Shown: positions 25,824-34,815 of the stretch, one piece after another
How the letters are laid out: each line of letters opens with the position of its first letter
How positions within the stretch are numbered: the stretch's first letter is position 1
Source: an uncultured Oscillospiraceae bacterium
Lineage (GTDB): Bacteria; Bacillota; Clostridia; Oscillospirales; Ruminococcaceae
Assembly: GCA_910589145.1 (NCBI GenBank)
Contig: CAJUSD010000017.1
Coordinates: 1-61,551, forward strand
DNA length: 61,551 bases
Reading direction: 5' to 3'
The notes under the pieces: generated by a model
Told to the model about the DNA's origin: nothing
Seen by the model: only the letters and a program-made list of their open reading frames with translations
Database searches by the model: none
Program-made: the position numbers and the translations under genes

Positions 25824-26267
25824 TTACTGAGAATTAATTTTACGTACATCCACCACGCCGGAAACAGAACGAAGCAGTTTCAAAAGCTTGTCGTCATCCA
25901 TTAAAACGCCAATTGTCCGGGCGGAAACTGTTACTAAAGCCACTCCATCCACCGGTATACTTTGGTTGACCGTTAATATATTAGCGCCAGCTTTATATAA
26001 TTCCGCAATGAGGGAAGCAAGTACGCCGGGTTCATCTTCCAATGTAGCGGAAAAAGTGGCGATACTATCCCCCATTTTGTTTTCATATGGAAAAACACAA
26101 TCCTTATATTTATAAAATGCGCTGCGGGAAACACCCGCCAATTTTGCGGCTTCTGAAGAACTTTTGGCTTTGCCTTTTGCAAGAAGGCGTTTGGCATAGA
26201 CTACCTTATAAAAAACCTCTGGAAGTACTTTGCTGTCTACCAAGAGGAATTTTGGCCTTTCTTCCAA
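25824..26267 (-). CDS. UPF0735 ACT-domain regulator with N-terminal helix-turn-helix
   Basis: About 147 residues. The N-terminal part holds a helix-turn-helix-like segment (SSEAAKLAGVSRSAFYKYKD) and the rest is a single ACT domain (FSATLEDEPGVLASLIAELY, then GANILTVNQSIPVDGVA). The family is often placed before hom in Firmicutes and is annotated PheB/UPF0735. The frame opens with GTG at 26276 but that overlaps the GGAGG; the TTG at 26267 has a proper eight-base spacing, so I use it. It probably senses an amino acid and regulates the cluster; function inferred. Confidence 0.88.
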   Translation of the reverse strand: MEERPKFLLVDSKVLPEVFYKVVYAKRLLAKGKAKSSSEAAKLAGVSRSAFYKYKDCVFPYENKMGDSIATFSATLEDEPGVLASLIAELYKAGANILTVNQSIPVDGVALVTVSARTIGVLMDDDKLLKLLRSVSGVVDVRKINSQ

Positions 26268-26883
26268 TGCGTCCACCTCCGAAAAACGATTGTTTTATGA
26301 GCAAATACACTATAACATTGCAGAGAATTTTTCTCAATCGCCAAATTCCATCATAAATCCTTATTTTCTTCTGAATTTCTCCGAAAATTAAAATTTATAT
26401 GCAGTTTTTTCTTTCTTTCATAGAAATATCTCTTATTTTCTCCTGGTTTCTGGATAAATATCATTTTGCTTTCCATTATAAACGATATTTCAGTAAAAAC
26501 ACAATCAGAAATTCATTCTGAAAAACAGCATTTTTTCGTATAAATCTGACAAAACCGCTTTGGAAAAGTTCATTTGCAGGTACAACCTAAGATAAGTACA
26601 ATCTGGAATAGATTAAAAAGTTCTTTGGTCATCAGTTCAGCTTTGCTGAACTGACAGATCTGCTGAACCTGCAAGATGCAAAATACTCCGCACTAACAAA
26701 AAAGCCAATCCGCCCAAACCATTCCTTAAATTATATATTAAAAGACGGGTTTGTCCGCCCATAACGGAATTCAGAATGTTGTACCATCTTTTGGGGGATA
26801 ATACATCCTATCTTTCGCATACTTATAGAATAAAAAATACGGACATATAAAAAGTTGCACATAGTCCAGTTGGGAGGATTTTC
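26268..26883. other. AT-rich intergenic region with one hairpin
   Basis: 616 bases between divergent genes with no credible coding sequence. A perfect TCAGTTCAGC-TTT-GCTGAACTGA hairpin lies at 26632-26654, of the same AGC-TTT-GCT loop type as the palindrome at 22202-22226. The remainder is AT-rich and should contain the promoters of the ACT-hom operon and the downstream permease. Confidence 0.5.
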
Positions 26884-27978
26884 ATGAAGCCGGAAAAACA
26901 AAAAAATTTCTTGATCCGTTTTTGTTATCTTGCAGTTATCCTGTTGCTGGTGGCATTGGGGGCGAAAGTTCTATTTGTCTGGATGTTTCCGTTTGCGGCA
27001 GGACTTGCTGTGGCAGTTTTGCTGCGGCCTGCCATCCGCAAACTATCCGATATTTCCCCGCTCCCCCGAAAATATGCTGCCGTCATTGTTACAACGCTGC
27101 TTTATCTTGCTATTTTAGGAGCTTTATGGTTTCTGGCAGTTCGGACTACCGATTTAGCCGCCGGAATTTTAAGTTCTGCCGCATCCGCACTTCCTGACTT
27201 TTTAGAAAATACCCTTGTCCCTATGCTTGCCAAAATGCAAAAGCATACATTTAAAACATTATCCAGACTTTCCCCTAATTTCTCTAACTTATCTGTATCT
27301 GACACGCTTTCCGAAACACTTCAGGAACAGCTTGGAAATCTTTCAGCTGCTGCTATGGCCTGGGCTGGACGATTGGTCAAAAATATTCCTTCTGTATTGT
27401 TTACACTTACTTTAAGTGTGCTTTCTTCCTTTTTTATTGCTATGGATTATCCCCGTGTGACTGCTTTTATTTTAGCTCAGATTCCTGCTAATGCGCTTCC
27501 GGCTATCTTCGCCTGTCGGAAATTTATCTGCGGGCAGCTTTGGAAGATTTTGAAGGGATACGCTATCATTATGGCCATTACTTTTTTGGAATTGGCTATA
27601 GGGCTTTACCTTTTGCGTGTTCCGAATTTTTTTGCTGTCAGTGCTTTGATTGCATTGCTGGATATTTTGCCGTTAATTGGAACAGGTGGGATTTTGATTC
27701 CATGGTCTGTGATATGCTTTGTTCAGGGGGAGCGGTTTTTAGCTGTGGGTTTGGCTGTTCTGTATGCCATTATTTGGATTGTTAGGACGCTGTGCGAACC
27801 TAAGATTATTGGAGATCAAACTGGGCTGCCGCCTGTGGTTACGCTGACAGCTATGTTTGTAGGATGGAAATTGGCTGGTTTTGCCGGGATTTTAATCGCA
27901 CCCTTGATTGTTATGCTTTTATGCTGGCTGAATCATACCGGTACTATTCGTTTATGGAAGACAATTGAAGAGGGGTGA
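26884..27978 (+). CDS. AI-2E-family/YtvI-like membrane permease, sporulation-associated type
   Basis: 364 residues with about eight membrane spans. The central AI-2E-permease segments IALLDILPLIGTGGILIPWS and IWIVRTLCEPKIIGDQTGLPP, then LTAMFVGWKLAGFAGILIAP, match the YtvI group of sporulation integral membrane proteins. ATG follows GGGAGGA. Stand-alone gene. The transported substrate of this group is not established; the sporulation link rests on family resemblance. Confidence 0.82.
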   Translation: MKPEKQKNFLIRFCYLAVILLLVALGAKVLFVWMFPFAAGLAVAVLLRPAIRKLSDISPLPRKYAAVIVTTLLYLAILGALWFLAVRTTDLAAGILSSAASALPDFLENTLVPMLAKMQKHTFKTLSRLSPNFSNLSVSDTLSETLQEQLGNLSAAAMAWAGRLVKNIPSVLFTLTLSVLSSFFIAMDYPRVTAFILAQIPANALPAIFACRKFICGQLWKILKGYAIIMAITFLELAIGLYLLRVPNFFAVSALIALLDILPLIGTGGILIPWSVICFVQGERFLAVGLAVLYAIIWIVRTLCEPKIIGDQTGLPPVVTLTAMFVGWKLAGFAGILIAPLIVMLLCWLNHTGTIRLWKTIEEG

Positions 27979-28400
27979 AAACACAAGGGCGGATTCAATG
28001 GGAAACTTTCTTAATTGGACGGTTTTCTGTTTTAGGTACGCCATCATGGCAAACTTTCAGTTTGCTGGATGGCTGCAAGTGAGGGCTTTTAGGTTTGTCC
28101 AACGCTGCGGCGTTGGACGAAGCGGAAGAAGCCCGCCTATATGGGGCGCTCCCTCGAAGCTGGTTACATTCACAGTCTTATTGCTCCCATGAAGCAATGT
28201 TAGCGGGCTTTTTTAATAATGGCGAAATGATAGGGGGCTGTCTTCTTTGTTTTTGCTGTTTTGGAGCAGGCAGGGGTATTTCGCGTATGCGGACGCGACC
28301 AGAGGAACTTTTTAGGAAAGTTCCTCTGGACTCTTCAAACCTTTTTGAGATGTTTTAGCTTGTGCTTGTCTTAGGCTGTGCTTGTATATCAGCTTTTTCA
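27979..28400. repeat. Composite palindromic dispersed repeat, copy B
   Basis: Gene-free block. ACGCCATCATGGCAAAC through GCTGCAAG (28037-28078) matches 6552-6595. The hairpin GTCCAACGC/GCGTTGGAC (28097-28118) plus AAGCGGAAGA matches copy A at 22082-22128 with a paired base change. TTTCGCGTATGCGGACGCG (about 28278-28296) matches the position of TTTCGCGCCCGCAGGCGCG at 6777-6795. A further stem AGAGGAACTTT/AAAGTTCCTCT (28301-28327) follows. Confidence 0.7.
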
Positions 28401-28409
28401 CAATATTTT

Positions 28410-28444
28410 GGCCGGGGATCTCTTTAGCAGATTCCCGGCCTTTT
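28410..28444 (+). terminator. Terminator-like hairpin beside htrA
   Basis: Twelve-bp stem GGCCGGGGATCT (28410-28421) with AGATTCCCGGCC (28429-28440), one G-U pair, followed by TTTT on the plus strand. It abuts the 3' end of the converging protease gene and may serve both directions. Confidence 0.65.
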
Positions 28445-28447
28445 CAA

Positions 28448-30184
28448 TTACCCTATTGGAGACAGCGGCTGACTTGACGCAGTATTATTACTTTCTCCGG
28501 TATCCTCCATCAAGGAAACCGTAACGTCAAATTTTTTATCACTATACCCAGTTGTTCGACGATAAATGCTCAACGAAACTGAATCCCCTGGTTTTTTGCC
28601 AAATACAGCGTTTTTTAACTCATTTGACGAAGTAATAGCAACACCATCAATTGCATAAATGATGTCCCCGGCAACAACGCCCTTAGCCGCAATATCAGAA
28701 CCTTCCTCAGTAGAAATAATCATAGCACCCTGAGGAATTTGATAGGAAGCAGCAGTATAAGCGTCAATTGTCTGTACAACAATACCGAATTTTACCCGGC
28801 CTGTCACCCTTCCATAAGCTTTCAGGTCGTCAATAATGGGTTTTGCTTCTGTAATGGGGATAGCAAACCCAATTCCTTCATAAACCGTAGAGGCAACCTG
28901 AGAGATTTTAGCAGTATTAATCCCTATTACCTGACCATATTCATTGACAAGCGCACCGCCGGAGTTTCCGGGATTGATAGCAGCGTCTGTCTGGATATAA
29001 GTAAAATCTGTTGGAGAAGAGGAAAGGGAACGATTAACAGCAGAAACAATCCCCTGTGTAACACTTCCGGCAAGCGTCAATCCTCTGGGGTTGCCAATCG
29101 CAACCACCTTTTCACCAACCCGAAGCTGATCTGAATTCCCAAACTCCGCAAATTGCAGGTTTTCCGCATTAATTTTAATAACAGCAATATCGGTGTCGTT
29201 ATCAGCTCCAATTACTCTCGCCTCATATTCCTGGCCGTTTTCCATAACTACCTTTAGACCAGATGCGTTTTCAATTACATGTGCATTGGTAAGAATGTAC
29301 CCATCTTCAGACATAATGATACCGGAACCTTCATTGGGGGTCATGATGGATTGAATACTGGAGCCGCTGCCGTAATTAAGGATCCCTACAACAGAAGGTT
29401 TAACCTTTTCGGCTATGTCAGGGGTGGATAGAGGTTCGCCTTCTGTTGTGCTGGATGAAGGAGCTGTTGGACGGTCGGTAAGGGTAAGCCCTGGACTGGA
29501 CGGGTCAATATCGGATTCTTCTGAAACGCTGTTGGAACTGCTGACAAGGCCACCATAATCAGAAGGACTTTCAGCAATGTTTCCGCCCAGCATATACCAG
29601 GCCCCTACTCCTGCCAGGCACAGCACTCCAAGCCCAGCAGCAAGCCCCAGAATGCTGAGGGCAATTTTTGCGCCCTTCTTCTGGCTGATTTTCTGGCGGC
29701 TTTTAGCATTGTCATATTCTTCAAAATTCCATTTATAAGGCTCGGAATTGTTTAACGCATTGGAGTCCTGCCAGCCTCCCTGGCTGTTCTTCCCCGACGG
29801 CTGGGAAGATGTTCCATAGGGGTTTCGATAACCGGACGGACCATATCCATACCCGTTTCCACCGCGGTAATTTCCCTGAGAAGAACCTTGAAAACCTTGG
29901 GGGGAATTTCCCGGATATCCTTGTTGTCCGCCAGGATTCCATTGGTTTTGTCCATAGCTGCCATAATAGGGATTGGACGATGAGGATTCTCCACCCATGC
30001 TGCTTTGCGCCGCGTTGTACGGGTTTTGTGGGTCTTGGGAATTCTGTGAATGCTCAGAGGGAGGGGGATTTTGCTGGTTCTGTTGATTTATGGTTTCCTG
30101 CGGCCGCTCCAGAGGAATTTGATGTTCTTGGGATTCACTCCCCTCCTGTGGAAAATCATTTTTATTATGGTCGAAGTCGCTCAT
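28448..30184 (-). CDS. HtrA/DegP-type membrane-anchored serine protease with PDZ domain
   Basis: 578 residues. It has a long N-terminal cytoplasmic region (1-165) rich in Gln, Asn, Gly, Ser and Tyr, a membrane anchor at about 172-198, a Ser/Pro linker, a trypsin-like domain with triad H302 (LTNAHVIEN), D332 (NDTDIAVIKI) and S408 (NPGNSGGALVN), and a C-terminal PDZ domain (about 460-560, AAKGVVAGDIIYAIDG). It degrades or refolds damaged exported proteins. ATG follows GAGGAGG. The adjacent kinase/regulator genes on the same strand fit envelope-stress control, by inference. Confidence 0.94.
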   Translation of the reverse strand: MSDFDHNKNDFPQEGSESQEHQIPLERPQETINQQNQQNPPPSEHSQNSQDPQNPYNAAQSSMGGESSSSNPYYGSYGQNQWNPGGQQGYPGNSPQGFQGSSQGNYRGGNGYGYGPSGYRNPYGTSSQPSGKNSQGGWQDSNALNNSEPYKWNFEEYDNAKSRQKISQKKGAKIALSILGLAAGLGVLCLAGVGAWYMLGGNIAESPSDYGGLVSSSNSVSEESDIDPSSPGLTLTDRPTAPSSSTTEGEPLSTPDIAEKVKPSVVGILNYGSGSSIQSIMTPNEGSGIIMSEDGYILTNAHVIENASGLKVVMENGQEYEARVIGADNDTDIAVIKINAENLQFAEFGNSDQLRVGEKVVAIGNPRGLTLAGSVTQGIVSAVNRSLSSSPTDFTYIQTDAAINPGNSGGALVNEYGQVIGINTAKISQVASTVYEGIGFAIPITEAKPIIDDLKAYGRVTGRVKFGIVVQTIDAYTAASYQIPQGAMIISTEEGSDIAAKGVVAGDIIYAIDGVAITSSNELKNAVFGKKPGDSVSLSIYRRTTGYSDKKFDVTVSLMEDTGESNNTASSQPLSPIG

Positions 30185-30348
30185 ATCTGTATAAACCTCC
30201 TCAAAAATAGCGCAAAAATCAAAAGGCTGAATGATTAAATAATTTTTGTGCGCAATCTATCCTACAATATGAAAATTATATCGAAAAAATGTGACAAATA
30301 CGTGATGAAACAAAGACAGTTTCTAAACTTTTTATGACGATGCACCTT

Positions 30349-31803
30349 TTAAGGTTTAAATTTTTCGCCTTTTCTGGCATTTTTTGGAGAAGCAGAGGGC
30401 AGCGAAAAGACGAATTGGCAGTATTCGCCTTCAATACTGTTTACAATAATTTCTCCAGAATGTAGGTTTACAATCGAACGCACAATATGCAAACCTAACC
30501 CTACGCCGTTTTTATCCAAACTCCGCGACTTATCGGTTTTATAAAAGCGGTCAAACACATGGGAAATTTCATCTTTAGGGATGCCTGCACCTGAATTCTT
30601 TACGCCTATATAAGTAATATCGCCTTCAGATACAAAACTAAATTCAAGATAACCCCCATCATTGACAAACTTGACGGCATTGTCGATTAGATTATAAACA
30701 ACCTGATGAATGAGATCAGGATCAGCATCTACCATAACTTTTCCGTGATCGAGGCCGCGTACATCCAGATGTTTTCCCTCAATGGCCTGTTCAAAGGTAA
30801 ATACGGTTGTCACCACAATTTCGTTAATGTCGAATTCCCTTCGATGCAAGGTCGTTTCGCCTGCCTCGATTCGCGCCATGTCAAGCATAGAACGGACAAG
30901 CCGGGAAAGCCGCCTGACTTCTTCGGACACAACTCCTAAATAGTAATCCCGCTTTTCATCCGGGATAGTGCCGTCCAGGATTCCGTCAATAAATCCTCCA
31001 ATGGTGGTCATAGGCGTTTTTAATTCGTGGGAGACATTGGCGACAAAACTTCGGCGGGTTGATTCCATTGCCCCCAGGGAAGAAGCCATATTGTTAAACG
31101 CCATTCCTAGGCGGTCGATTTCCGTATAACCTTCCACAGGAATCCTGATTGTAAAGTCACCGTTAATAAAGCTTTGGGTTGCGTCGAGCATTTCACGCAA
31201 TGGGCGGACAAGACGGTTTGTGACAAAATAAATTGCAATAAAGGAAACCAGCAGTACTAAGAATGCACTGAGCAGGAACATTTGAATCATTTCAATGAGA
31301 AAAGAGTTAATTGCGTCTGCGGAAATGGAACCGAAAAGCACACCGACTTTTGCGCCGCCTGCCTCCACCGGAATGGCCGCACAATAATAACGGCTGTTAT
31401 AAATCCCGCCCATATTGCTGATCTCCTGGAAGCCTCCCTTTAACGCTTGGGACATGATCTGGCTGTCGATCTGGTTTGCAAGATGGTTGCAGTTAGAGCC
31501 ATGGGAACAGATTAAAGTATTTCCTTCCAAGTCAGTCAGATAAATATCCGCATCAATGGCGTTGCCCAAAACTGTATAAATCGGTAAAATGGTATTCTGT
31601 GTTACACCGGCATAATTGTTTAGCTGGTAATTCGTGACAGTGACATTAGCAGCTTGTCGAAGATTTCGATTGAGCAGTTCAAACTTGTCCATTTGAAAAT
31701 ACTGGCCTACCAGCATCATAAAAATTGTGCCCAGAAAAATGATAGCCGCTAAAATAATTGTACTGCATACACTGAAATATTTGGAAAATAGGCTTTGCTG
31801 CAT
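30349..31803 (-). CDS. Sensor histidine kinase
   Basis: 484 residues. TM1 is about 12-34, an extracellular sensor about 35-165, TM2 about 170-194, HAMP about 195-248, HisKA with H259 (VANVSHELKTPMTTIGGF), then ATPase N box (YNLIDNAVKFV), G1 (VKNSGAGIPKD) and G2 (GVGLGLHIVRSI). ATG follows GAAGGAG. It is downstream of its likely partner regulator (31969-32661), but a terminator lies between them, so kinase levels may depend on read-through or a second promoter. The sensor contains two cysteines (CSHGSNCNH). Confidence 0.93.
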   Translation of the reverse strand: MQQSLFSKYFSVCSTIILAAIIFLGTIFMMLVGQYFQMDKFELLNRNLRQAANVTVTNYQLNNYAGVTQNTILPIYTVLGNAIDADIYLTDLEGNTLICSHGSNCNHLANQIDSQIMSQALKGGFQEISNMGGIYNSRYYCAAIPVEAGGAKVGVLFGSISADAINSFLIEMIQMFLLSAFLVLLVSFIAIYFVTNRLVRPLREMLDATQSFINGDFTIRIPVEGYTEIDRLGMAFNNMASSLGAMESTRRSFVANVSHELKTPMTTIGGFIDGILDGTIPDEKRDYYLGVVSEEVRRLSRLVRSMLDMARIEAGETTLHRREFDINEIVVTTVFTFEQAIEGKHLDVRGLDHGKVMVDADPDLIHQVVYNLIDNAVKFVNDGGYLEFSFVSEGDITYIGVKNSGAGIPKDEISHVFDRFYKTDKSRSLDKNGVGLGLHIVRSIVNLHSGEIIVNSIEGEYCQFVFSLPSASPKNARKGEKFKP

Positions 31804-31908
31804 GAAACCACTCCTTCAATTTCCTCCTGCCTGCCGAAAAAAATCCAAGGGATTCTATAATACATATCAAGGCTAATTTTTAATTGATGTTCACCTCTGC
31901 ACAAGGTA

Positions 31909-31940
31909 TAAAAAAGCGGGACGATGCAAAACCGTCCCGC
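31909..31940 (-). terminator. Terminator between response regulator and kinase
   Basis: On the minus strand GCGGGACG (31940-31933) and CGTCCCGC (31923-31916) enclose a 9-base loop and are followed by TTTTTTATACC. A strong intrinsic terminator directly after the regulator gene, inside what looks like a two-gene unit. Confidence 0.8.
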
Positions 31941-31968
31941 GGTCTAACACAGGCAATGTCAAAATCTC

Positions 31969-32661
31969 TTATTCGTGGACTTCAAACTTATACCCAACGC
32001 CCCAAACGGTCTTCAACAGCCATTTATCCGATACGCCCTCTAACTTTTCCCTCAGACGTTTAATGTGTACGTCTACGGTTCTGGAATCGCCATAGTATTC
32101 AAATCCCCAAACCTCGTCTAGAAGCTGGTCGCGAGTATATACACGATTTGGATGGCTTGCCAGATGATATAAAAGCTCCAATTCCTTTGGAGGGGTATCC
32201 ACAGCTTTGCCGTCAACTTTAAGCTCATATTTGACCATATTTACTACAAGTTTATCATAAACAACCTCTTTGCTGTTGTTTTCCGAGGAAGAATTCCCTG
32301 TACGGCGCAGAACCGCCTTAACCCTTGCTACAATTTCCTTTGTATCAAAGGGTTTGACAACATAATCATCCGCGCCCAGTTCCAGGCCAAGCACTTTGTC
32401 GAATGTTTCGCCTTTGGCGGTAATCATAATAATAGGGCAGTCCGATTTTTTACGGATTTCCCGGCACACCTGCCAGCCGTCCAGCTTGGGCATCATAATA
32501 TCCAATAAAATAATATCCGGCGGATTTGCATTAAACTGGGTCAATGCCTCCTCCCCATCATTTGCAAGAAATACGGTATGACCCTCTTTTTCTAAGTACA
32601 GCCGAAGCAGTTCGCAGATATTTTTATCGTCATCCGCTATCAGGATTTTAAACGCTGACAT
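31969..32661 (-). CDS. OmpR/PhoB-family response regulator
   Basis: 230 residues. Receiver: D10-D11-D12 pocket, phospho-acceptor D54 (LLDIMMPKLDGWQVC), T and K switch residues (MITAKGETFD; DDYVVKPFDTKEIV). The winged helix ends WGFEYYGDSRTVDVHIKRLR. The open frame is 29 codons longer, but AAGGGAGG places the start at ATG 32661, where the receiver begins. Upstream of the kinase at 30349-31803. Possible targets nearby include htrA; no direct evidence. Confidence 0.92.
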   Translation of the reverse strand: MSAFKILIADDDKNICELLRLYLEKEGHTVFLANDGEEALTQFNANPPDIILLDIMMPKLDGWQVCREIRKKSDCPIIMITAKGETFDKVLGLELGADDYVVKPFDTKEIVARVKAVLRRTGNSSSENNSKEVVYDKLVVNMVKYELKVDGKAVDTPPKELELLYHLASHPNRVYTRDQLLDEVWGFEYYGDSRTVDVHIKRLREKLEGVSDKWLLKTVWGVGYKFEVHE

Positions 32662-32983
32662 ATTGTTATGCCTCCCTTTTTTCAGAAATCCTTTTTGAAA
32701 TGTGTCTGACAGGGTTTTCAGCTTACAGCAAACCCTCTTTTCTGTCAAACTTCAAATTGTGATTAGTATATGCTTCTTTCATTATACAATACTTTTGACT
32801 GGATATGTGAATCTTTTTTTAAGTTTTCCAAAAAGTTTTCTCAAAATATCCCTTTTAAATTGTTATATTGCTAAATTTGTTCCTGGCCGCTGGGATTTTG
32901 GCAGTATTTTTGTATTTGGTTCAGGAATTAAGTCTGGATTTTTTTCACAAAATAGCGTACAATAAAAAAAGGAATTAAAAACT
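32662..32983. other. Divergent promoter region between regulator and YqeG
   Basis: 322 AT-rich bases with no credible gene. TACAAT at about 32958 near the end could be the -10 of the phosphatase gene. No hairpin of note. Confidence 0.45.
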
Positions 32984-33520
32984 ATGGACGGTGACGGCAT
33001 GATAACAATGACAGACCTTTTGCCAGACTACTTAACGCCCCATGTTCGGATGATTAATCCGGCAGTATGTTTGCATTTGGATATCAATACGCTGCTGCTG
33101 GATATTGATAATACGCTTTCCACCCACGGAAACCCAGAGCCTTATTTGGGAGTGAAAGACTGGGTTCATACAATGGCCGAAGGGGGGATTCAGCTAATTA
33201 TTGTTTCCAATAACAATGAGAAGCGTGTGTCAACGTTTGCGAAAAAGCTGGGATTACCCTATATTGCACGAGCGGCTAAACCCCTTCCGTTTGCCTTTCA
33301 TCAGGCAATGAAGCAAATGCACTGTTTTCCCTGCAATGCTGCGGTGATTGGAGACCAGTTGTTTACAGATATGCTTGGGGGAAGCCTGGCAGGGATTCGT
33401 GGAATCCTGGTGACGGAAATTACTCCCGAAAAGGGGTGGTTTTTCCGGTTAAAACGAAGATTAGAACGTCGTATTCTGGAGAAAATGAAGATTGTGGATG
33501 ATAGTGTTTATATAAAGTAA
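32984..33520 (+). CDS. YqeG-family HAD IIIA phosphatase
   Basis: 178 residues. HAD motif I is LLLDIDNTLSTHG (D-x-D-N-T), motif II LIIVSNNNEKRV, motif III near K and motif IV AVIGDQLFTDMLGG. The family resembles mitochondrial PGP phosphatase and is conserved in Firmicutes next to ribosome-assembly genes; its bacterial substrate is uncertain, with phosphatidylglycerophosphate suggested. Weak GGAATT precedes the ATG; another in-frame ATG five codons later is possible. Confidence 0.9.
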   Translation: MDGDGMITMTDLLPDYLTPHVRMINPAVCLHLDINTLLLDIDNTLSTHGNPEPYLGVKDWVHTMAEGGIQLIIVSNNNEKRVSTFAKKLGLPYIARAAKPLPFAFHQAMKQMHCFPCNAAVIGDQLFTDMLGGSLAGIRGILVTEITPEKGWFFRLKRRLERRILEKMKIVDDSVYIK

Positions 33521-33526
33521 ATGTAT

Positions 33527-33602
33527 TGTATTCACAGCCAAGGGAATGCAGTGCGGCGGGAAAAAGCCTGCTCAGACAGCGCGTTCAACGGTTGTGAATA
33601 CA
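33527..33602. repeat. Short inverted-repeat element
   Basis: TGTATTCACA (33527-33536) and its exact reverse complement TGTGAATACA (33593-33602) bound a 76-base block just after the phosphatase gene. It may be a small palindromic unit or a miniature element; nothing coding. Confidence 0.5.
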
Positions 33603-33612
33603 GGTTTTAATA

Positions 33613-33849
33613 TGCGGGAGCTGTCTAAGAGCCTGTTTAATATCTCGACGTGTGCGGATTGACGAGCGGATTTTTTGCCTTGCAAGGCAAAAATCCGCAG
33701 GCATCCTGACGGATGGCAAGGATTTTTAACGCGGTCAAGGCGGAAAATACGCCGCCAAGACGGGCGCGGGGAGATATTAAACAGGCTCTAAGATGAGTAT
33801 AACCTTTTTAATCTGTTTTAGGCAGTATGCATTTTTGGCAGCTCCCGCA
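33613..33849. repeat. Inverted repeat split by a MITE-like insertion
   Basis: TGCGGGAGCTG (33613-33623) pairs with CAGCTCCCGCA (33839-33849). Between the arms lies the element at 33628-33789. If the element is removed, the arms are about 50 bases apart. The right arm is followed by AGATTAACTTTTT, so the host structure may once have been a terminator for the phosphatase gene. Confidence 0.55.
33628..33789. mobile_element. MITE-like non-autonomous element with perfect 19-bp terminal inverted repeats
   Basis: AGAGCCTGTTTAATATCTC (33628-33646) is repeated exactly in reverse complement at 33771-33789. TAA flanks the symmetrical core on both sides (33626-33628 and 33789-33791), consistent with a 3-bp target duplication. 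The interior holds a long palindrome around GCCTTGCAAGGC (about 33664-33697) and no open frame. A degenerate relative is at 13386-13491. The target type resembles IS5-group insertion (inference). Confidence 0.75.
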
Positions 33850-33881
33850 GATTAACTTTTTACAGAAGGGGGAGTGTTAAA

Positions 33882-34748
33882 ATGGCTTGGTTTGGGCCGG
33901 CTGGAATACCGGAAAGTTTTTCAGCAAAGGGTTTTAAGCATACCGAACAAATGCCGGAATATCTTTATGAAATGGGCTTAACCGCCTTTGAATACCAGTG
34001 TGGCAGAGGCGTTCGGGTTCGTCAGGAATCTGCTGAAAAGCTGGGTGCAGTTGCCAAAGAAAAAGGGGTTCGCCTTACCCTCCATGCTCCATATTATATC
34101 TCGTTATCCAGTGTAGAGGAAGAAAAACGGGAAAATAGTATTCAATATATCCTTCAATCCGCGCAGGCATGCCATTGGATGGGAGGGGATAGGATAGTTG
34201 TACATTCTGGTTCCTGCGCAAAAATGACACGGGAGCAGGCAGTTATACTTGCAAAAGAAACCTTAAAAAAGGCCCAGCAGGTTTTAGATGCAGAGGGACT
34301 TTCCGATATCCATATCTGCCCTGAAACCATGGGGAAAATAAACCAGCTTGGTTCTTTGGAGGAAGTTTTGGAACTTTGTTCCGTAGATGAAAGGTTTTTG
34401 CCCTGTATTGACTTTGGCCATCTTAATGCCCGCAGTTTGGGTGGATTAATGACTTTTGAGGCAATGGAGAAGGTTTTTACCGCTATTGAAAATAAGCTGG
34501 GCATAAACCGTCTGCGCTGTTTCCACTCTCATTTTTCTAAAATCCAGTATACTGCCGGAGGGGAAAAATGCCATCTAACCTTTGCAGATAACCAGTATGG
34601 CCCTGATTTCGAACCGGTTGCAGAATTAACGGTGAAAAAAGGCTGCCATCCAATTTTTATTTGTGAATCAGCAGGAACCCAGTCTGAAGATGCCTGTACA
34701 ATGCGCAGCTTATATCTTTCCGCAGGAGGTGGGCTTTCCAAAATATAG
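33882..34748 (+). CDS. Endonuclease IV-like AP endonuclease/TIM-barrel protein
   Basis: A 288-residue TIM-barrel protein of AP endonuclease family 2. Visible metal-site motifs are LTLHAPYYIS, RIVVHSGSC, HICPETMGK and FLPCIDFGHLNAR, followed by LRCFHSHFS; they match endonuclease IV ligand positions (H, H, E, D-x-x-H, H, E). In the known family the enzyme cuts DNA at abasic sites with three zinc ions. The N-terminus (MAWFGPAGIPESF) is typical of the clostridial group. ATG follows AAGGGGGAG. Role in repair likely; a sugar-isomerase-like activity cannot be ruled out. Confidence 0.85.
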   Translation: MAWFGPAGIPESFSAKGFKHTEQMPEYLYEMGLTAFEYQCGRGVRVRQESAEKLGAVAKEKGVRLTLHAPYYISLSSVEEEKRENSIQYILQSAQACHWMGGDRIVVHSGSCAKMTREQAVILAKETLKKAQQVLDAEGLSDIHICPETMGKINQLGSLEEVLELCSVDERFLPCIDFGHLNARSLGGLMTFEAMEKVFTAIENKLGINRLRCFHSHFSKIQYTAGGEKCHLTFADNQYGPDFEPVAELTVKKGCHPIFICESAGTQSEDACTMRSLYLSAGGGLSKI

Positions 34749-34815
34749 AAATCGGCATAAACCTATCACAGACAACCGAATGATATTAGCAGAGTAGTAG
34801 AAAGGAAGTTGCTTT

